Source: UBA10347 sp905182135 (GTDB taxonomy: Bacteria; Actinomycetota; Acidimicrobiia; Acidimicrobiales; UBA10347). Taken from it: a stretch of DNA of 64,000 bases. Every line of letters begins with the position of its first letter. Position 1 is the stretch's first letter. A model generated the notes under the pieces. The model was not told the origin of the DNA and ran no database searches. It saw only the letters and a list, made by a program, of their open reading frames with translations. Below, one piece after another: positions 36,028 through 44,187 of this stretch. Location: positions 62,001 to 126,000 of the forward strand of contig CAWUSE010000002.1 in NCBI GenBank assembly GCA_963925805.1, given 5' to 3'. A program made the translations under genes and the position numbers.

Positions 36028-36945
36028 ATGACCTTTTCCACGCCGCTCGAACGTGACGGCGAGACCAAGACCGGGCCGCTGCGAGCACCAGTGCAAATGC
36101 TGGCCGAGCAAAGCTACGACGATCACCTGAGCGTGCACGATGCAGCGACCGCCGGGTCCCTGGGCCTGAGCGGTGCTCCCATCGAGGGGCCCACTCATTT
36201 CTCGCAGTTTGACCCGATCGCTGTCGAATTATGGGGCCAACAATGGTTCGAAACCGGTTGCATAAGCAGCCACTTCTCGACCATGGTCGTCGAGGGCCAG
36301 CAAGTCCAGGCCCACGCAACCAGAACAACAGCAACGTCTGCGTCGATCAGCGCTGTGCGAGACGACAATGCAAGAGTGTTGACTGGAACTATCTCGATCG
36401 CTCCCCACCCCCAAACAGCACTCGAAGAACGCCTCGCGAGACGACGAGATCCGGGCGATTTGTTCATCGTCGACCAGCTGACCGAAGGCATGGTCAGCTC
36501 AGCCCCCAGCGAGACAATGATGGACCTAGCGACCAGCAACGGAGCGTTGTACCCCTTCTCGCTACAACGCAAGCTCGATGGCATCACCGAACGCAGCAGT
36601 TGGTACGACAGCAATGACAATCCCTGGGGCCGACCAATCGTGCCCATGGAGATGCTCAGCGTCCTGGCAAACAAGGTCGGCGAGAGGTGGCCAATTCGTC
36701 AACCCTCACTCGGATTGTTCCTCGATCTCGAGGTCCGCCTGGAAGGAACGCCCGTATTCGTCGACGAGACCTACATCGTCGAACGAGAGGTCGTAGGCCT
36801 GTCAGCGAGCCGCCGAGTCGAGTCCTATTGGACACGAAGCACACTGACCGAAAAGGCCAGCGGGCGCCATGCAGCGACCATCCTCTTGCACTCAGGTGTC
36901 TTCAAAGACAGTTACCCAAGCTACCCAGCGGACAAACTCGCATGA
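36028..36945 (+). CDS. Hot-dog-fold protein of unknown function
   Basis: 305 residues. The N-terminal half has MaoC-like features: DHLSVHDAATAGSLGLSGAP, IEGPTHFSQFDPIAVELWGQ, then VVEGQQVQAHATRTT. The second half (RPIVPMEMLSVLANKVGERW, LFLDLEVRLEGTPVFVDETY) looks like another hot-dog unit, so the protein may be a double hot dog. The canonical hydratase Asp/His pair is not evident. It overlaps the downstream CoA-transferase by four bases, which suggests that it handles the CoA thioester formed there. Confidence 0.75.
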   Translation: MTFSTPLERDGETKTGPLRAPVQMLAEQSYDDHLSVHDAATAGSLGLSGAPIEGPTHFSQFDPIAVELWGQQWFETGCISSHFSTMVVEGQQVQAHATRTTATSASISAVRDDNARVLTGTISIAPHPQTALEERLARRRDPGDLFIVDQLTEGMVSSAPSETMMDLATSNGALYPFSLQRKLDGITERSSWYDSNDNPWGRPIVPMEMLSVLANKVGERWPIRQPSLGLFLDLEVRLEGTPVFVDETYIVEREVVGLSASRRVESYWTRSTLTEKASGRHAATILLHSGVFKDSYPSYPADKLA

Positions 36946-38168
36946 AGCCCCTCGACGACATCACCGTGATCGAGGTCGACAACTGGATGGCAGCGCCTTC
37001 GTGCGGCGCCATCCTGGCCGATATGGGCGCCACCGTCATCAAGGTCGAACCGCTCGCCGGTGACCCCATGCGCAGTATGCAGCGACCTGCCAAGCTCCCC
37101 GACAAACTCAAGTCGTATGACTTTCAATTCGACGTAGACAACCGTGGCAAGAAGTCCGTGGCGATCGACATCAGCAACAAAGACGGCGCAGCGGTCCTGC
37201 ACCGGTTGGTGGCCGATGCCGATGTCTTCTTGTGCAATCTGTTGGTCGAACGACAGGAACGGTTCGACATGGACCCGGCAACCCTTCTGGGTCTGAACCC
37301 TCGACTCGTGCATGCAACGTTCACGGGTTACGGCACGACAGGCCCCGAAGCCTGGCGCCCGGGCTACGACGTCACCGCGTTCTTTGGCCGTTCGGGCCTC
37401 TACGACGCTATGCGCGAGGGCGAAGATGGCGATGTCCCCATGGCGCGCCCTGCACAAGGAGACCACACCGCTGGCTTGGCGCTCTACGGCGCCATCGTCT
37501 CGGCTCTGCGGTTGGTCGAACGTAGCGGCGAAGGCCAGGTCGTCGAATCGTCGCTCTACGAGACAGCGGTGTGGACACAGGCCACTGACTACAGCGTGAC
37601 CGCAGTAGACAAAGCGCCATTGCGACAACGAGGTCGACGCAACCAAATAATCGCCACCGCAAATCGATATCCCTGTGGTGATGGCAAATGGGTTGTCTTC
37701 AATATGCCGAACGACTCGGCATGGCCACACTTCGCTCGCACGATCGGATGCGAGAGCGCTCTCGACGACGAGCGTTTCGTGGACCTGCGCAGCCGTTTCA
37801 AGAACATGCCAGCGCTCGTCGACATCGTCGATCAGGCTTTGGCTGCTCGTTCGCGTGACGAGTGGGGTCCTATCTTCGACAACGCGAAGTTGATCTGGGG
37901 ACCAGTGCTGGCGCTACATGAGGTCGTTGTCGACCCGCAGGCGATTGCATTAGGACTATTTCCGACCATTACCAGCCCTGAAATCGGCGACTACAGAACA
38001 GTTGCCAATCCAATGAAGTTCCGCACTGCAGACGTCGGGCCGCAGGGCCCGCATCCCAAAATCGGCGAGCACACACGGTCGATCCTGGGAGAAGCTGGCC
38101 TCTCAGCCACCGAGATCGACGGCCTGATCGGCAACGGAATCGTTGGTGAGCTCGTTCCTGAGGCCTGA
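36942..38168 (+). CDS. CaiB/BaiF-family (class III) CoA-transferase
   Basis: The 408-residue protein begins LDDITVIEVDNWMAAPSCGA, with GATVIKVEPLAGDPMRSMQR, GKKSVAIDISNKDGAAVLHR, and the catalytic-aspartate region WRPGYDVTAFFGRSG. The long QRGRRNQIIATANRYPCGDG stretch is typical of the larger subgroup. Its ATG overlaps the preceding stop (ATGA), coupling it to the hot-dog protein. Acid substrate unknown. Confidence 0.92.
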   Translation: MKPLDDITVIEVDNWMAAPSCGAILADMGATVIKVEPLAGDPMRSMQRPAKLPDKLKSYDFQFDVDNRGKKSVAIDISNKDGAAVLHRLVADADVFLCNLLVERQERFDMDPATLLGLNPRLVHATFTGYGTTGPEAWRPGYDVTAFFGRSGLYDAMREGEDGDVPMARPAQGDHTAGLALYGAIVSALRLVERSGEGQVVESSLYETAVWTQATDYSVTAVDKAPLRQRGRRNQIIATANRYPCGDGKWVVFNMPNDSAWPHFARTIGCESALDDERFVDLRSRFKNMPALVDIVDQALAARSRDEWGPIFDNAKLIWGPVLALHEVVVDPQAIALGLFPTITSPEIGDYRTVANPMKFRTADVGPQGPHPKIGEHTRSILGEAGLSATEIDGLIGNGIVGELVPEA

Positions 38169-38199
38169 TCGCAGGGCGGTGATCGCTCTCCCGCTAATT

Positions 38200-38489
38200 A
38201 CGCGACTGGCCATGCCATGTCGACATCTGCGCGGTTTGACGTCGTGGCCGGCCAATTCGGTCAGACGGCCGCCGCCACGTACCTGCACCCCTAGGTCCGA
38301 TGCTGCCCGGACCAGGTGGATCAGGCTATTCGTGGCACGCTTCACGAGCTTTACGAAGGGTTCGCCACCAACGAATCCGACTGGAACGAGGCCACGAGTA
38401 CCTCGGCCGTAAGTCGGTGCAGCACTCATGAGCGCTGACGTCGAGAAGTGCCCATAGCCAAAGAATTTCGCCGCTTCGGGAACCCACAC
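38200..38489 (-). pseudogene. FAD-binding oxidoreductase fragment
   Basis: The minus strand encodes AAKFFGYGHFSTSALMSAAP, TYGRGTRGLVPVGFVGGEPF and HLVRAASDLGVQVRGGGRLT. The last part resembles the segment of 3-ketosteroid-dehydrogenase/fumarate-reductase-like flavoproteins in which a helix leads to GVEVRxGTRVTEL. Neither the FAD Rossmann start nor a C-terminus is present, so only about 90 codons of an old gene remain. Family assignment is tentative. Confidence 0.4.
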
Positions 38490-38538
38490 ATCAATTCGGT
38501 CGTCTTACTCCTCAAGCCCACTCGCAGGAAGTAATCCC

Positions 38539-39999
38539 ATGACAGAGCAGCCGCGTCAATCTCGATCATTGCCACTCCGCCACGTCTCACGCCGCACGCT
38601 TGCTGCGGTCCTGCTGCTCTTCACCCTGCTTGCGGGTGCCTGCAGCAACGGCGTCGAGAACACCGATGTCGCGTATGCGAGCACAGAGGACATGGCGTTC
38701 GACACCGCTGGCCCGGGCGCGAGCAACGAATCCACCTTCGGCGAGACCGAGGATTTCGAAGCCGCTGAGGCCGACAAAGCCCACATCGATGATCGTCCGT
38801 CTCGTCTCAGCACTACTGGTTCAGCTGGCGCCGAAGTTAGCGCCCAGCTCCCCGACCTAGGCCGAGACATCATCTTCACAGCGACACTCGAAATTTCCGC
38901 GACCAATGTCTCCGAGGCGACCCGCCAGGCGATCCGCTCAATCGAAGGACGAGGTGGCTTTCTCTTCGCACAAGAGACCCGTGGTGGCGCAGGGGGAACC
39001 AGCGTCCTGACATTCAAGGTGCTACCTGAACACTTCCAGGCAGCGCTCAACGACCTAGGTTCTGTGGGCGAGGTCCGGTCACAGTCCATCTCAGCCGAAG
39101 ACGTCAGCGCTGTCGTTGTTGATTTACAGAGCCGCATTAACACCGCTGAAGCCAGCGTCAAGCGACTGCGAAACCTACTCGACGACGCCAGCGAGCTCGC
39201 AACCATAGCGACACTCGAGAACCAGCTCCTGCAACGGGAGACCAGCTTGGAACAGCTACGGGGCCAGTTGCGCACTGTCCGAAACCAGGTAGACCTGGCC
39301 ACCGTCACGGTATACGTCACGGAGCTGCTGAACCGTCCGGGGCTTGCCCTTGAAGCAATGGCCTACGAGGGACACGACGGTGGATTTGGCTGCTTCGACG
39401 CAGCTGGCGTCCGATCGCTGGAGTCAGGCGACCCAGTCACCATTTGTTACCGGGTGACGAACACCGGCGACACACCACTTGTCGACGTCACGCTCGACGA
39501 CGCTGCGCTGGGTGCAACGATCGGCTCAATCGTTCTGGTCGATGGGTCTGTCACACAGATCCATCCTGGGGAATCGGTGCTGCTCGCCCACGAGACCGAG
39601 TTGAGCGAGGCCGTTCGGGTCCGCACTTCGGTCGCTGCAACCGGACTTGATGTCGATGGCAACGAGATCTCCAAGGAGGTGCAGGCCACGGCAGCGATAA
39701 TGCGCTTCGACATCATTAACGAAAACGATGGCATCCCATCCTTTGGCGAAGTCCTCAGGAGTAGCTGGAAAACCTTGGCAACTGCCGCAATTGAGATCGC
39801 ACTCATCGCTGTGGCGATCGCTCCGTTTGCGGTAGTTCTCCTCATTATCGGACTGCCCCTTTGGATGGCCGTTAAGCGTCAGCGCAGCGCACGAGCCGCA
39901 GATCGCCCGCCACGACCGGCACCGCCTGCTCCGCCGGCAAAAGGTCTAGCTGACACCGACACCACCGATACCACCGAAGACACCGCTGGGACCGCCTAA
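38539..39999 (+). CDS. DUF4349-domain lipoprotein with C-terminal membrane helix
   Basis: The 486-residue protein has a lipoprotein signal peptide (AAVLLLFTLLAGAC, lipobox LAGAC). The DUF4349 core follows: DIIFTATLEISATNVSEATR, GGFLFAQETRGGAGGTSVLT, then a coiled-coil hairpin of about 70 residues (LQSRINTAEASVKRLRNLLD, LENQLLQRETSLEQLRGQLR). A C-terminal beta-rich domain resembling a DUF11-like module (DPVTICYRVTNTGDTPLVDV) precedes one membrane helix (IEIALIAVAIAPFAVVLLII) and a Pro-rich tail. It may sense or stabilise the envelope; function is unknown. Confidence 0.85.
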   Translation: MTEQPRQSRSLPLRHVSRRTLAAVLLLFTLLAGACSNGVENTDVAYASTEDMAFDTAGPGASNESTFGETEDFEAAEADKAHIDDRPSRLSTTGSAGAEVSAQLPDLGRDIIFTATLEISATNVSEATRQAIRSIEGRGGFLFAQETRGGAGGTSVLTFKVLPEHFQAALNDLGSVGEVRSQSISAEDVSAVVVDLQSRINTAEASVKRLRNLLDDASELATIATLENQLLQRETSLEQLRGQLRTVRNQVDLATVTVYVTELLNRPGLALEAMAYEGHDGGFGCFDAAGVRSLESGDPVTICYRVTNTGDTPLVDVTLDDAALGATIGSIVLVDGSVTQIHPGESVLLAHETELSEAVRVRTSVAATGLDVDGNEISKEVQATAAIMRFDIINENDGIPSFGEVLRSSWKTLATAAIEIALIAVAIAPFAVVLLIIGLPLWMAVKRQRSARAADRPPRPAPPAPPAKGLADTDTTDTTEDTAGTA

Positions 40000-40120
40000 G
40001 CCGCTCTTGTCAGGCGGGCAGCAGTTCGGTTCGGCTCCATACACAAGTTGGAACTCGTCATAGGAAGGAGCGACGAGTTCCTTCTTTGCGTTTTGCTTGA
40101 CCTCAACCAACAAACCCACT
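40000..40120. other. Leader region upstream of the PadR operator repeats
   Basis: No gene is seen between the DUF4349 stop and the tandem operator-like repeats. The interval probably carries the terminator of the lipoprotein gene and the start of the padR promoter region. Confidence 0.4.
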
Positions 40121-40188
40121 ACCTTGTGAACCAAGCTACCTTGCATCACCAAGTACCTTGCATCACCAAGTACCTTGGTTCGCCGAGT
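40121..40188. promoter_or_regulatory. Four tandem 17-bp inverted-repeat operators upstream of padR
   Basis: Four consecutive 17-bp units fill the interval: ACCTTGTGAACCAAGCT, ACCTTGCATCACCAAGT twice exactly, and ACCTTGGTTCGCCGAGT, followed by ACC. Each unit has the dyad CTTG...CAAG (CGAG in the last). They lie 53 bp before the PadR start. Position, symmetry and reiteration suggest cooperative autoregulatory PadR binding. Confidence 0.75.
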
Positions 40189-40241
40189 ACCCATGACTGC
40201 AGGACATCCATTCGTACGACACGCCGCCAAACGGAGAATCC

Positions 40242-40574
40242 GTGGAACACAGTTCGCAACTGCTGAAAGGAGTTCTCGATATGTGCTTGCTGGCCCTGAT
40301 AGCCGAAGAATCCAGCTACGGCTATGAGATGGCAAGCAAGTTGCAAGCCCGAGGACTCGAGCTCGTCAGCGAAGGCAGCATCTACCCCCTGCTGTCGCGG
40401 CTACAGAAACGGGGCTATATCGACAGCTACCTCGTCGAGTCACCAGGCGGGCCGCCTCGCAAGTACTACCGGATCGAACCGAGCGGAACCGAACGGCTCC
40501 GACACTGGGCTGGCGAGTGGAGTCAAGTCTCCGACGGCGTCGGCGAGGTCCTTAAGGGAGGTCACCATGTTTGA
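40242..40574 (+). CDS. PadR-family transcriptional regulator
   Basis: The 110-residue winged-helix protein contains LKGVLDMCLLALIAEESSYG, YEMASKLQARGLELVSEGSI and YPLLSRLQKRGYIDSYLVES, followed by GGPPRKYYRIEPSGTERL, the complete PadR core. The GTG at 40242 has GGAG seven bases upstream. It overlaps the next gene by eight bases. Regulators of this type are usually cotranscribed with the membrane protein they control and repress their own promoter. Confidence 0.92.
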   Translation: MEHSSQLLKGVLDMCLLALIAEESSYGYEMASKLQARGLELVSEGSIYPLLSRLQKRGYIDSYLVESPGGPPRKYYRIEPSGTERLRHWAGEWSQVSDGVGEVLKGGHHV

Positions 40575-41346
40575 TATCAGCACCATCCTGAATGGCTGTG
40601 AGTTGGTATGGCGACAGCAGAGCGTTGGTTCTACAGCAATCACCGACATGCGTAACGAACTCGAGTCGCATCTGATTGACGCCCAGTCCGCTGGCAAGTC
40701 CCTCGAATCTGTCGTCGGTTCGAACATCGAACGCTTCGCACGGTCGTGGACCGGAGGCCAAGAGGCCCGTATAATTCCTGCGTCGGTCTCCACCGTGCAA
40801 TCCGAACGCAAAGCCCAGGCGGACGCAACCCGCATCCGGCTCTACATCGCGATCGCAGCGGTCATTGGCATCACGCTTCTTGGCCTGCTGCTGGGGCCGA
40901 AGAGCAGCTATTCCGGGCTCGAGTCGTGGCAGTGGGTGTTCGTTCTCTCAACCTTCACATTACTTATCGGCGAGATGCTCACCGGCGGATTCTTCGTCTT
41001 GCCATTCTCGGTTGGCGCAGCGTCGGCCAGCGCCCTGTCCTTCGCCGAGGTTGAGCCACCGGTGTTGATCCTGGTATTCATTGTCGTGTCAGCGCTGTCG
41101 TTGTGGGGACTGCGCGAGTTTGCATCGAAAGACGACGATGCCATCGTCCCAGTCGGCGCTAATCGGTATGTCGATCAGACAGCTGTTGTCACTGAAACGA
41201 TTCAGGGCGTCGGCACGATCGGTCGGGTGCGACTCGGGACCGAGAGCTGGGTTGCAATCACCGATGGCGACCAGTTCATTGCCGAGGGAGCGGTTGTACG
41301 GGTGAGCGAAGTTCGCGGTACCCGCATGGTCGTGAGCACCGCATGA
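40567..41346 (+). CDS. Membrane protein joining a PadR-associated helical domain to an NfeD domain
   Basis: 259 residues in three parts. The first 75 residues (DMRNELESHLIDAQSAGKSL, ESVVGSNIERFARSW) resemble the short helical domain often encoded next to padR (DUF1700/HAAS-like). Then come about four membrane helices with FVLSTFTLLIGEMLTGGFFV. The C-terminal 65 residues (NRYVDQTAVVTETIQG, GTIGRVRLGTESWVAITDGD, VVRVSEVRGTRMVV) are the OB-fold NfeD domain. AGGGAGG precedes the ATG. NfeD proteins work with SPFH proteins, and one follows directly; the fusion would place PadR-linked control on that membrane-scaffold pair. Confidence 0.85.
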   Translation: MFDISTILNGCELVWRQQSVGSTAITDMRNELESHLIDAQSAGKSLESVVGSNIERFARSWTGGQEARIIPASVSTVQSERKAQADATRIRLYIAIAAVIGITLLGLLLGPKSSYSGLESWQWVFVLSTFTLLIGEMLTGGFFVLPFSVGAASASALSFAEVEPPVLILVFIVVSALSLWGLREFASKDDDAIVPVGANRYVDQTAVVTETIQGVGTIGRVRLGTESWVAITDGDQFIAEGAVVRVSEVRGTRMVVSTA

Positions 41347-41448
41347 GCAAGCAACACCCGCATACCGACCAACAGATCAGAACGTGCTGCGTGCCAACGC
41401 AATTTGCGCCGCACAGCAAGCAAATTACATAACATAGGAGAAGAAGTA

Positions 41449-42369
41449 ATGGATCCAGTCGCAGGGTTTTTCCTGCTGGTCATCGTTTTGCTCGTGGTAT
41501 TTGCTGCCCGAGGCATTCGGATGGTCCAACAGGCAGAGCAGGGCTTAGTCGAGCAATTTGGCCGCTATCAGAAGACGGTTGGCCCCGGTCTTCGTTTCAT
41601 CGTGCCGTTCATTCAGAACTTGCAGCGTGTCGACATGCGTGAGCAGGTTGTTGACGTTCCCCCACAAGAGGTCATCACTCGTGACAATGTGGGCGTAACC
41701 GTTGATGCCGTGGTCTACTACCAGGCCACCGACCCGGTGAAGCTTAAGTACAACGTCGCCAACTTCATTCTCGCGGCGACCAAGCTTGCACAAACCAACC
41801 TTCGTAACGTGATTGGAGACATGGACCTTGATGATGCGTTGACGTCACGCGACACGATCAATACTGAACTGCGTAACATCCTCGATGTGGCAACCGACGT
41901 GTGGGGAACGCGAGTGGTTCGCGTTGAGATACAGCGCATCGATCCCCCGGCAGATGTCACCGACGCCATGCACCGCCAGATGAAGGCAGAGCGTGATCGT
42001 CGTGCACAAATCACCGAGGCTGAAGGAACAAAGAGCGCAGCGATTCTGAAGGCGGAGGGCGTGCGCGAGTCGCAAGTCCTTGAAGCTAACGGTCGGGCCG
42101 AAGCCATCAGGCAGTTGGCTGAAGCCGAGGCATTCCAGCGAGTGACCTTGGCCGAGGGCGAAGCCCAGAGCATCGAGCGTGTGTTCCGTGCCATCCACGA
42201 CGGCAACCCAACGCCTGACCTGCTCGCCATCAAGTACCTAGAAACGTTGGGCACGGTCGCAAACGGCCAGGCCACAAAGATCTTCATGCCGCTGGAAACC
42301 AGTGGTGCCCTTGCATCACTCGGAGCGCTCGGCGAAGTCTTCAACACTGCCCCGGCCGAGGGCAAGTAG
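41449..42369 (+). CDS. SPFH/band-7 (stomatin-like) membrane protein
   Basis: The 306-residue protein has one N-terminal membrane helix (GFFLLVIVLLVVFAARGI), then the SPFH domain (AEQGLVEQFGRYQKTVGPG, RFIVPFIQNLQRVDMREQVV, VDVPPQEVITRDNVGVTVDA). A coiled-coil follows (RDRRAQITEAEGTKSAAILK, EANGRAEAIRQLAEAEAFQR). It is a stomatin/QmcA-type scaffold that oligomerises on the membrane and partners with NfeD. AGGAGAAG precedes the ATG at 41449. It is the third gene of the PadR-NfeD-SPFH operon. Confidence 0.93.
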   Translation: MDPVAGFFLLVIVLLVVFAARGIRMVQQAEQGLVEQFGRYQKTVGPGLRFIVPFIQNLQRVDMREQVVDVPPQEVITRDNVGVTVDAVVYYQATDPVKLKYNVANFILAATKLAQTNLRNVIGDMDLDDALTSRDTINTELRNILDVATDVWGTRVVRVEIQRIDPPADVTDAMHRQMKAERDRRAQITEAEGTKSAAILKAEGVRESQVLEANGRAEAIRQLAEAEAFQRVTLAEGEAQSIERVFRAIHDGNPTPDLLAIKYLETLGTVANGQATKIFMPLETSGALASLGALGEVFNTAPAEGK

Positions 42370-42402
42370 TCGATCCAAAGACCAAGTAGTCGAACCCAAG
42401 AC
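42363..42402. repeat. 20-bp tandem duplication spanning the SPFH stop codon
   Basis: CAAGTAGTCGATCCAAAGAC and CAAGTAGTCGAACCCAAGAC are adjacent near-identical 20-bp units. The first includes the natural TAG stop, so the second is untranslated. Confidence 0.8.
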
Positions 42403-42410
42403 ATCGACAT

Positions 42411-42453
42411 ATGCCCCGCTCTCTCAGGTTTCGTACCTGGATTTGCGGGGCAT
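42411..42453. terminator. Bidirectional terminator hairpin between convergent genes
   Basis: ATGCCCCGC (42411-42419) pairs perfectly with GCGGGGCAT (42445-42453). Inside the loop CAGGT pairs with ACCTG. The structure lies between the ends of the convergent SPFH and DUF2332 genes and could end transcription from both sides, although the flanking T runs are short. Confidence 0.75.
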
Positions 42454-42466
42454 TCTTGCGTCTAAA

Positions 42467-43615
42467 CTAGAGCGTTTCTGGCGCGTACCAGTCGAGCCAT
42501 GCACCATGCGGATGACTTAATCCCAGCACCGTGCTGACCTCTGGCATTCCTCCACCCATTTCGACCCGGCCAACCAGTGAGTCGATAACTTCGCGTTCGA
42601 TTGGTTGACCGAGTTCGGCGACCACACCTCGGCCTTCCAGGCTGTACCAGCGAACTCGTCGCCCACTCTCGCGCACTAGTTTCAGCACTGCCTTTTGGGT
42701 CGCTTCGGGCATGTAGCACCAGACCCATGTGGTGGTAATGACTAGAGCGGTATCGGCCGGGGCTTCAGCGAGTGCTTGGGCTACCCCGTCTACTGCATCC
42801 GCTCCGATAATTCGTTGAGGATGCGCTTGAGCAATCGTTATCGCTGCGGCCATGCGAGCATGGCGTTCGGGCTGACTTGGCCACAGACACGCTTGCAGCC
42901 AGCGGGCCTGGCTTGGGTCGGCGACCTGAACTGGCGAGCGGTCCACCCCCACCCTCCACGCGATGTCAGCATGGGTGGAAGGAATCGTTGGTGCGCCGTT
43001 TCGTAATTCACACCGCAAGGTGAGCGCAGCGTTTGCGGGACCAGTAGCGATGGAGCGCTCCCCCGTCGTGTACTCGATGCGGAACCGATCAATGTTCAGG
43101 TTGAGCCCGCCGCTTGCCCCTAGATCGATCCAAGACAGCGGCTGTTGTGATCGCTGGTACGCGTCGTTAAGCATCAGTGCCACTACCGCAGACCGGCCGA
43201 CCTCGTTCGTCTGGGTCCGTTCATTCTGCATCAGCTCATCGATTGCAGATCGGTTAGTTAACACAGCGTCGGCGAAGACCGGCGCTACAGGCAGTGAGGA
43301 CGTGCCGTCGTAGACGTGACGTAGCGGATGATCCAGCCCACCCAGCAATAGGTAATGCACAGCAGCAAACAGCAGATTCGGTTGCTGAGCGTCCGGATCA
43401 TGGCCAGCAATCAACTCCACGAGTTCCGGGTGATCGCCCAGATTCTCACAAACCTCGGCATAGGCCGGTTCGTCGTCGGCAAACGACGACGCTCCATAAC
43501 TGCGATAGAAGTCAATCAGGTCGCCAAAGTCGGGCACCACTCGAAGGTACCCGATTGAGGCAGACTGTGATGATGGCCCTGTTCCTGAAACTCCTCCGAA
43601 TCTCGTGTTCATCAT
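42467..43615 (-). CDS. DUF2332-family protein
   Basis: The 382-residue protein matches DUF2332: FADDEPAYAEVCENLGDHPE, NLLFAAVHYLLLGGLDHPLR, TQTNEVGRSAVVALMLNDAY, and WIDLGASGGLNLNIDRFRIE, which has a methyltransferase-like glycine loop. A later VITTTWVWCYMPEATQKAVL and LGLSHPHGAWLDWY close the family pattern. No substrate is known. The ATG at 43615 or 43612 starts it; a TTG at 43621 is also in frame. Confidence 0.88.
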   Translation of the reverse strand: MMNTRFGGVSGTGPSSQSASIGYLRVVPDFGDLIDFYRSYGASSFADDEPAYAEVCENLGDHPELVELIAGHDPDAQQPNLLFAAVHYLLLGGLDHPLRHVYDGTSSLPVAPVFADAVLTNRSAIDELMQNERTQTNEVGRSAVVALMLNDAYQRSQQPLSWIDLGASGGLNLNIDRFRIEYTTGERSIATGPANAALTLRCELRNGAPTIPSTHADIAWRVGVDRSPVQVADPSQARWLQACLWPSQPERHARMAAAITIAQAHPQRIIGADAVDGVAQALAEAPADTALVITTTWVWCYMPEATQKAVLKLVRESGRRVRWYSLEGRGVVAELGQPIEREVIDSLVGRVEMGGGMPEVSTVLGLSHPHGAWLDWYAPETL

Positions 43616-43905
43616 GAGCAATGGCCAAGGAGGTCATGTCATCTCCACAGGTGGCAGCCGTAACAGCCAACCGTTACACCCTGACTTACCCGTCGGTCAG
43701 AGAATGCTTCTCGACGCAGCCTCGTACACCAACTCAATTCGTCCCTCCAACCGTGCCAAGACCCTGACCAACCCCTTCAACGTTGTCAATCGCGTAACGG
43801 CTCTAAACGCGCAACTTGACAACACGTTGTGGCATTGCCCTAGCGAGCTTCGATTACGTGGCTGACAGACACCGGTTAGTGACAAATATCGTCTCGGTCC
43901 AGTTG

Positions 43906-44187
43906 ATGGTGCACCACTTGCAGGATTGCGCCATAGACGAGGAGCGCCGCGGCGAGACGATTGCGACAAACCCAGCACGCTCGAAGGTGGCGACCTCGGA
44001 GTCGAACGAAGTGGAATCGAACGAAGTGGAATCGAACAAGGCGGAGTCGAACGAGGCGGAGTCGAACGAGGCCAGCAACACAGCAGCAGACCCGGCCTAC
44101 CATCGAGCAACCCAAGCCCTGCTCGATGAACTCAAGCCGCTCCTGCACCAGCCCGGCGATAACCCGCTTCCGGATGCCCATGGCTGA
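43906..44187 (+). CDS. Small acidic protein with ESNE(V/A) repeats
   Basis: A 93-residue open frame starts MVHHLQDCAIDEERRGETIA, contains a 25-residue low-complexity linker made of ESNEV/ESNEA units, and ends AYHRATQALLDELKPLLHQP with a short tail. The C-terminal part looks like a helix. The stop lies inside the next gene's start region (overlap 8-14 bases), which supports a real, coupled gene. No family is recognised. Start choice is uncertain; the frame is open upstream to a TTG at 43816. Confidence 0.5.
   Translation: MVHHLQDCAIDEERRGETIATNPARSKVATSESNEVESNEVESNKAESNEAESNEASNTAADPAYHRATQALLDELKPLLHQPGDNPLPDAHG
43999..44073. repeat. Five 15-bp tandem repeats within a small CDS
   Basis: Five units of 15 bp (consensus GARTCGAACGARGYG) run head to tail. 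The period is a multiple of three, so copy-number change keeps the frame, encoding ESNEV, ESNEV, ESNKA, ESNEA, ESNEA. Confidence 0.92.

Noticed and set aside
40121..40188. CRISPR array
   Set aside because: Units are contiguous 17-bp repeats without spacers, located in a promoter, and no cas genes are present.
43999..44073. CRISPR or mobile repeat
   Set aside because: The 15-bp period is contiguous and in frame within a small coding region, so it is a coding microsatellite.
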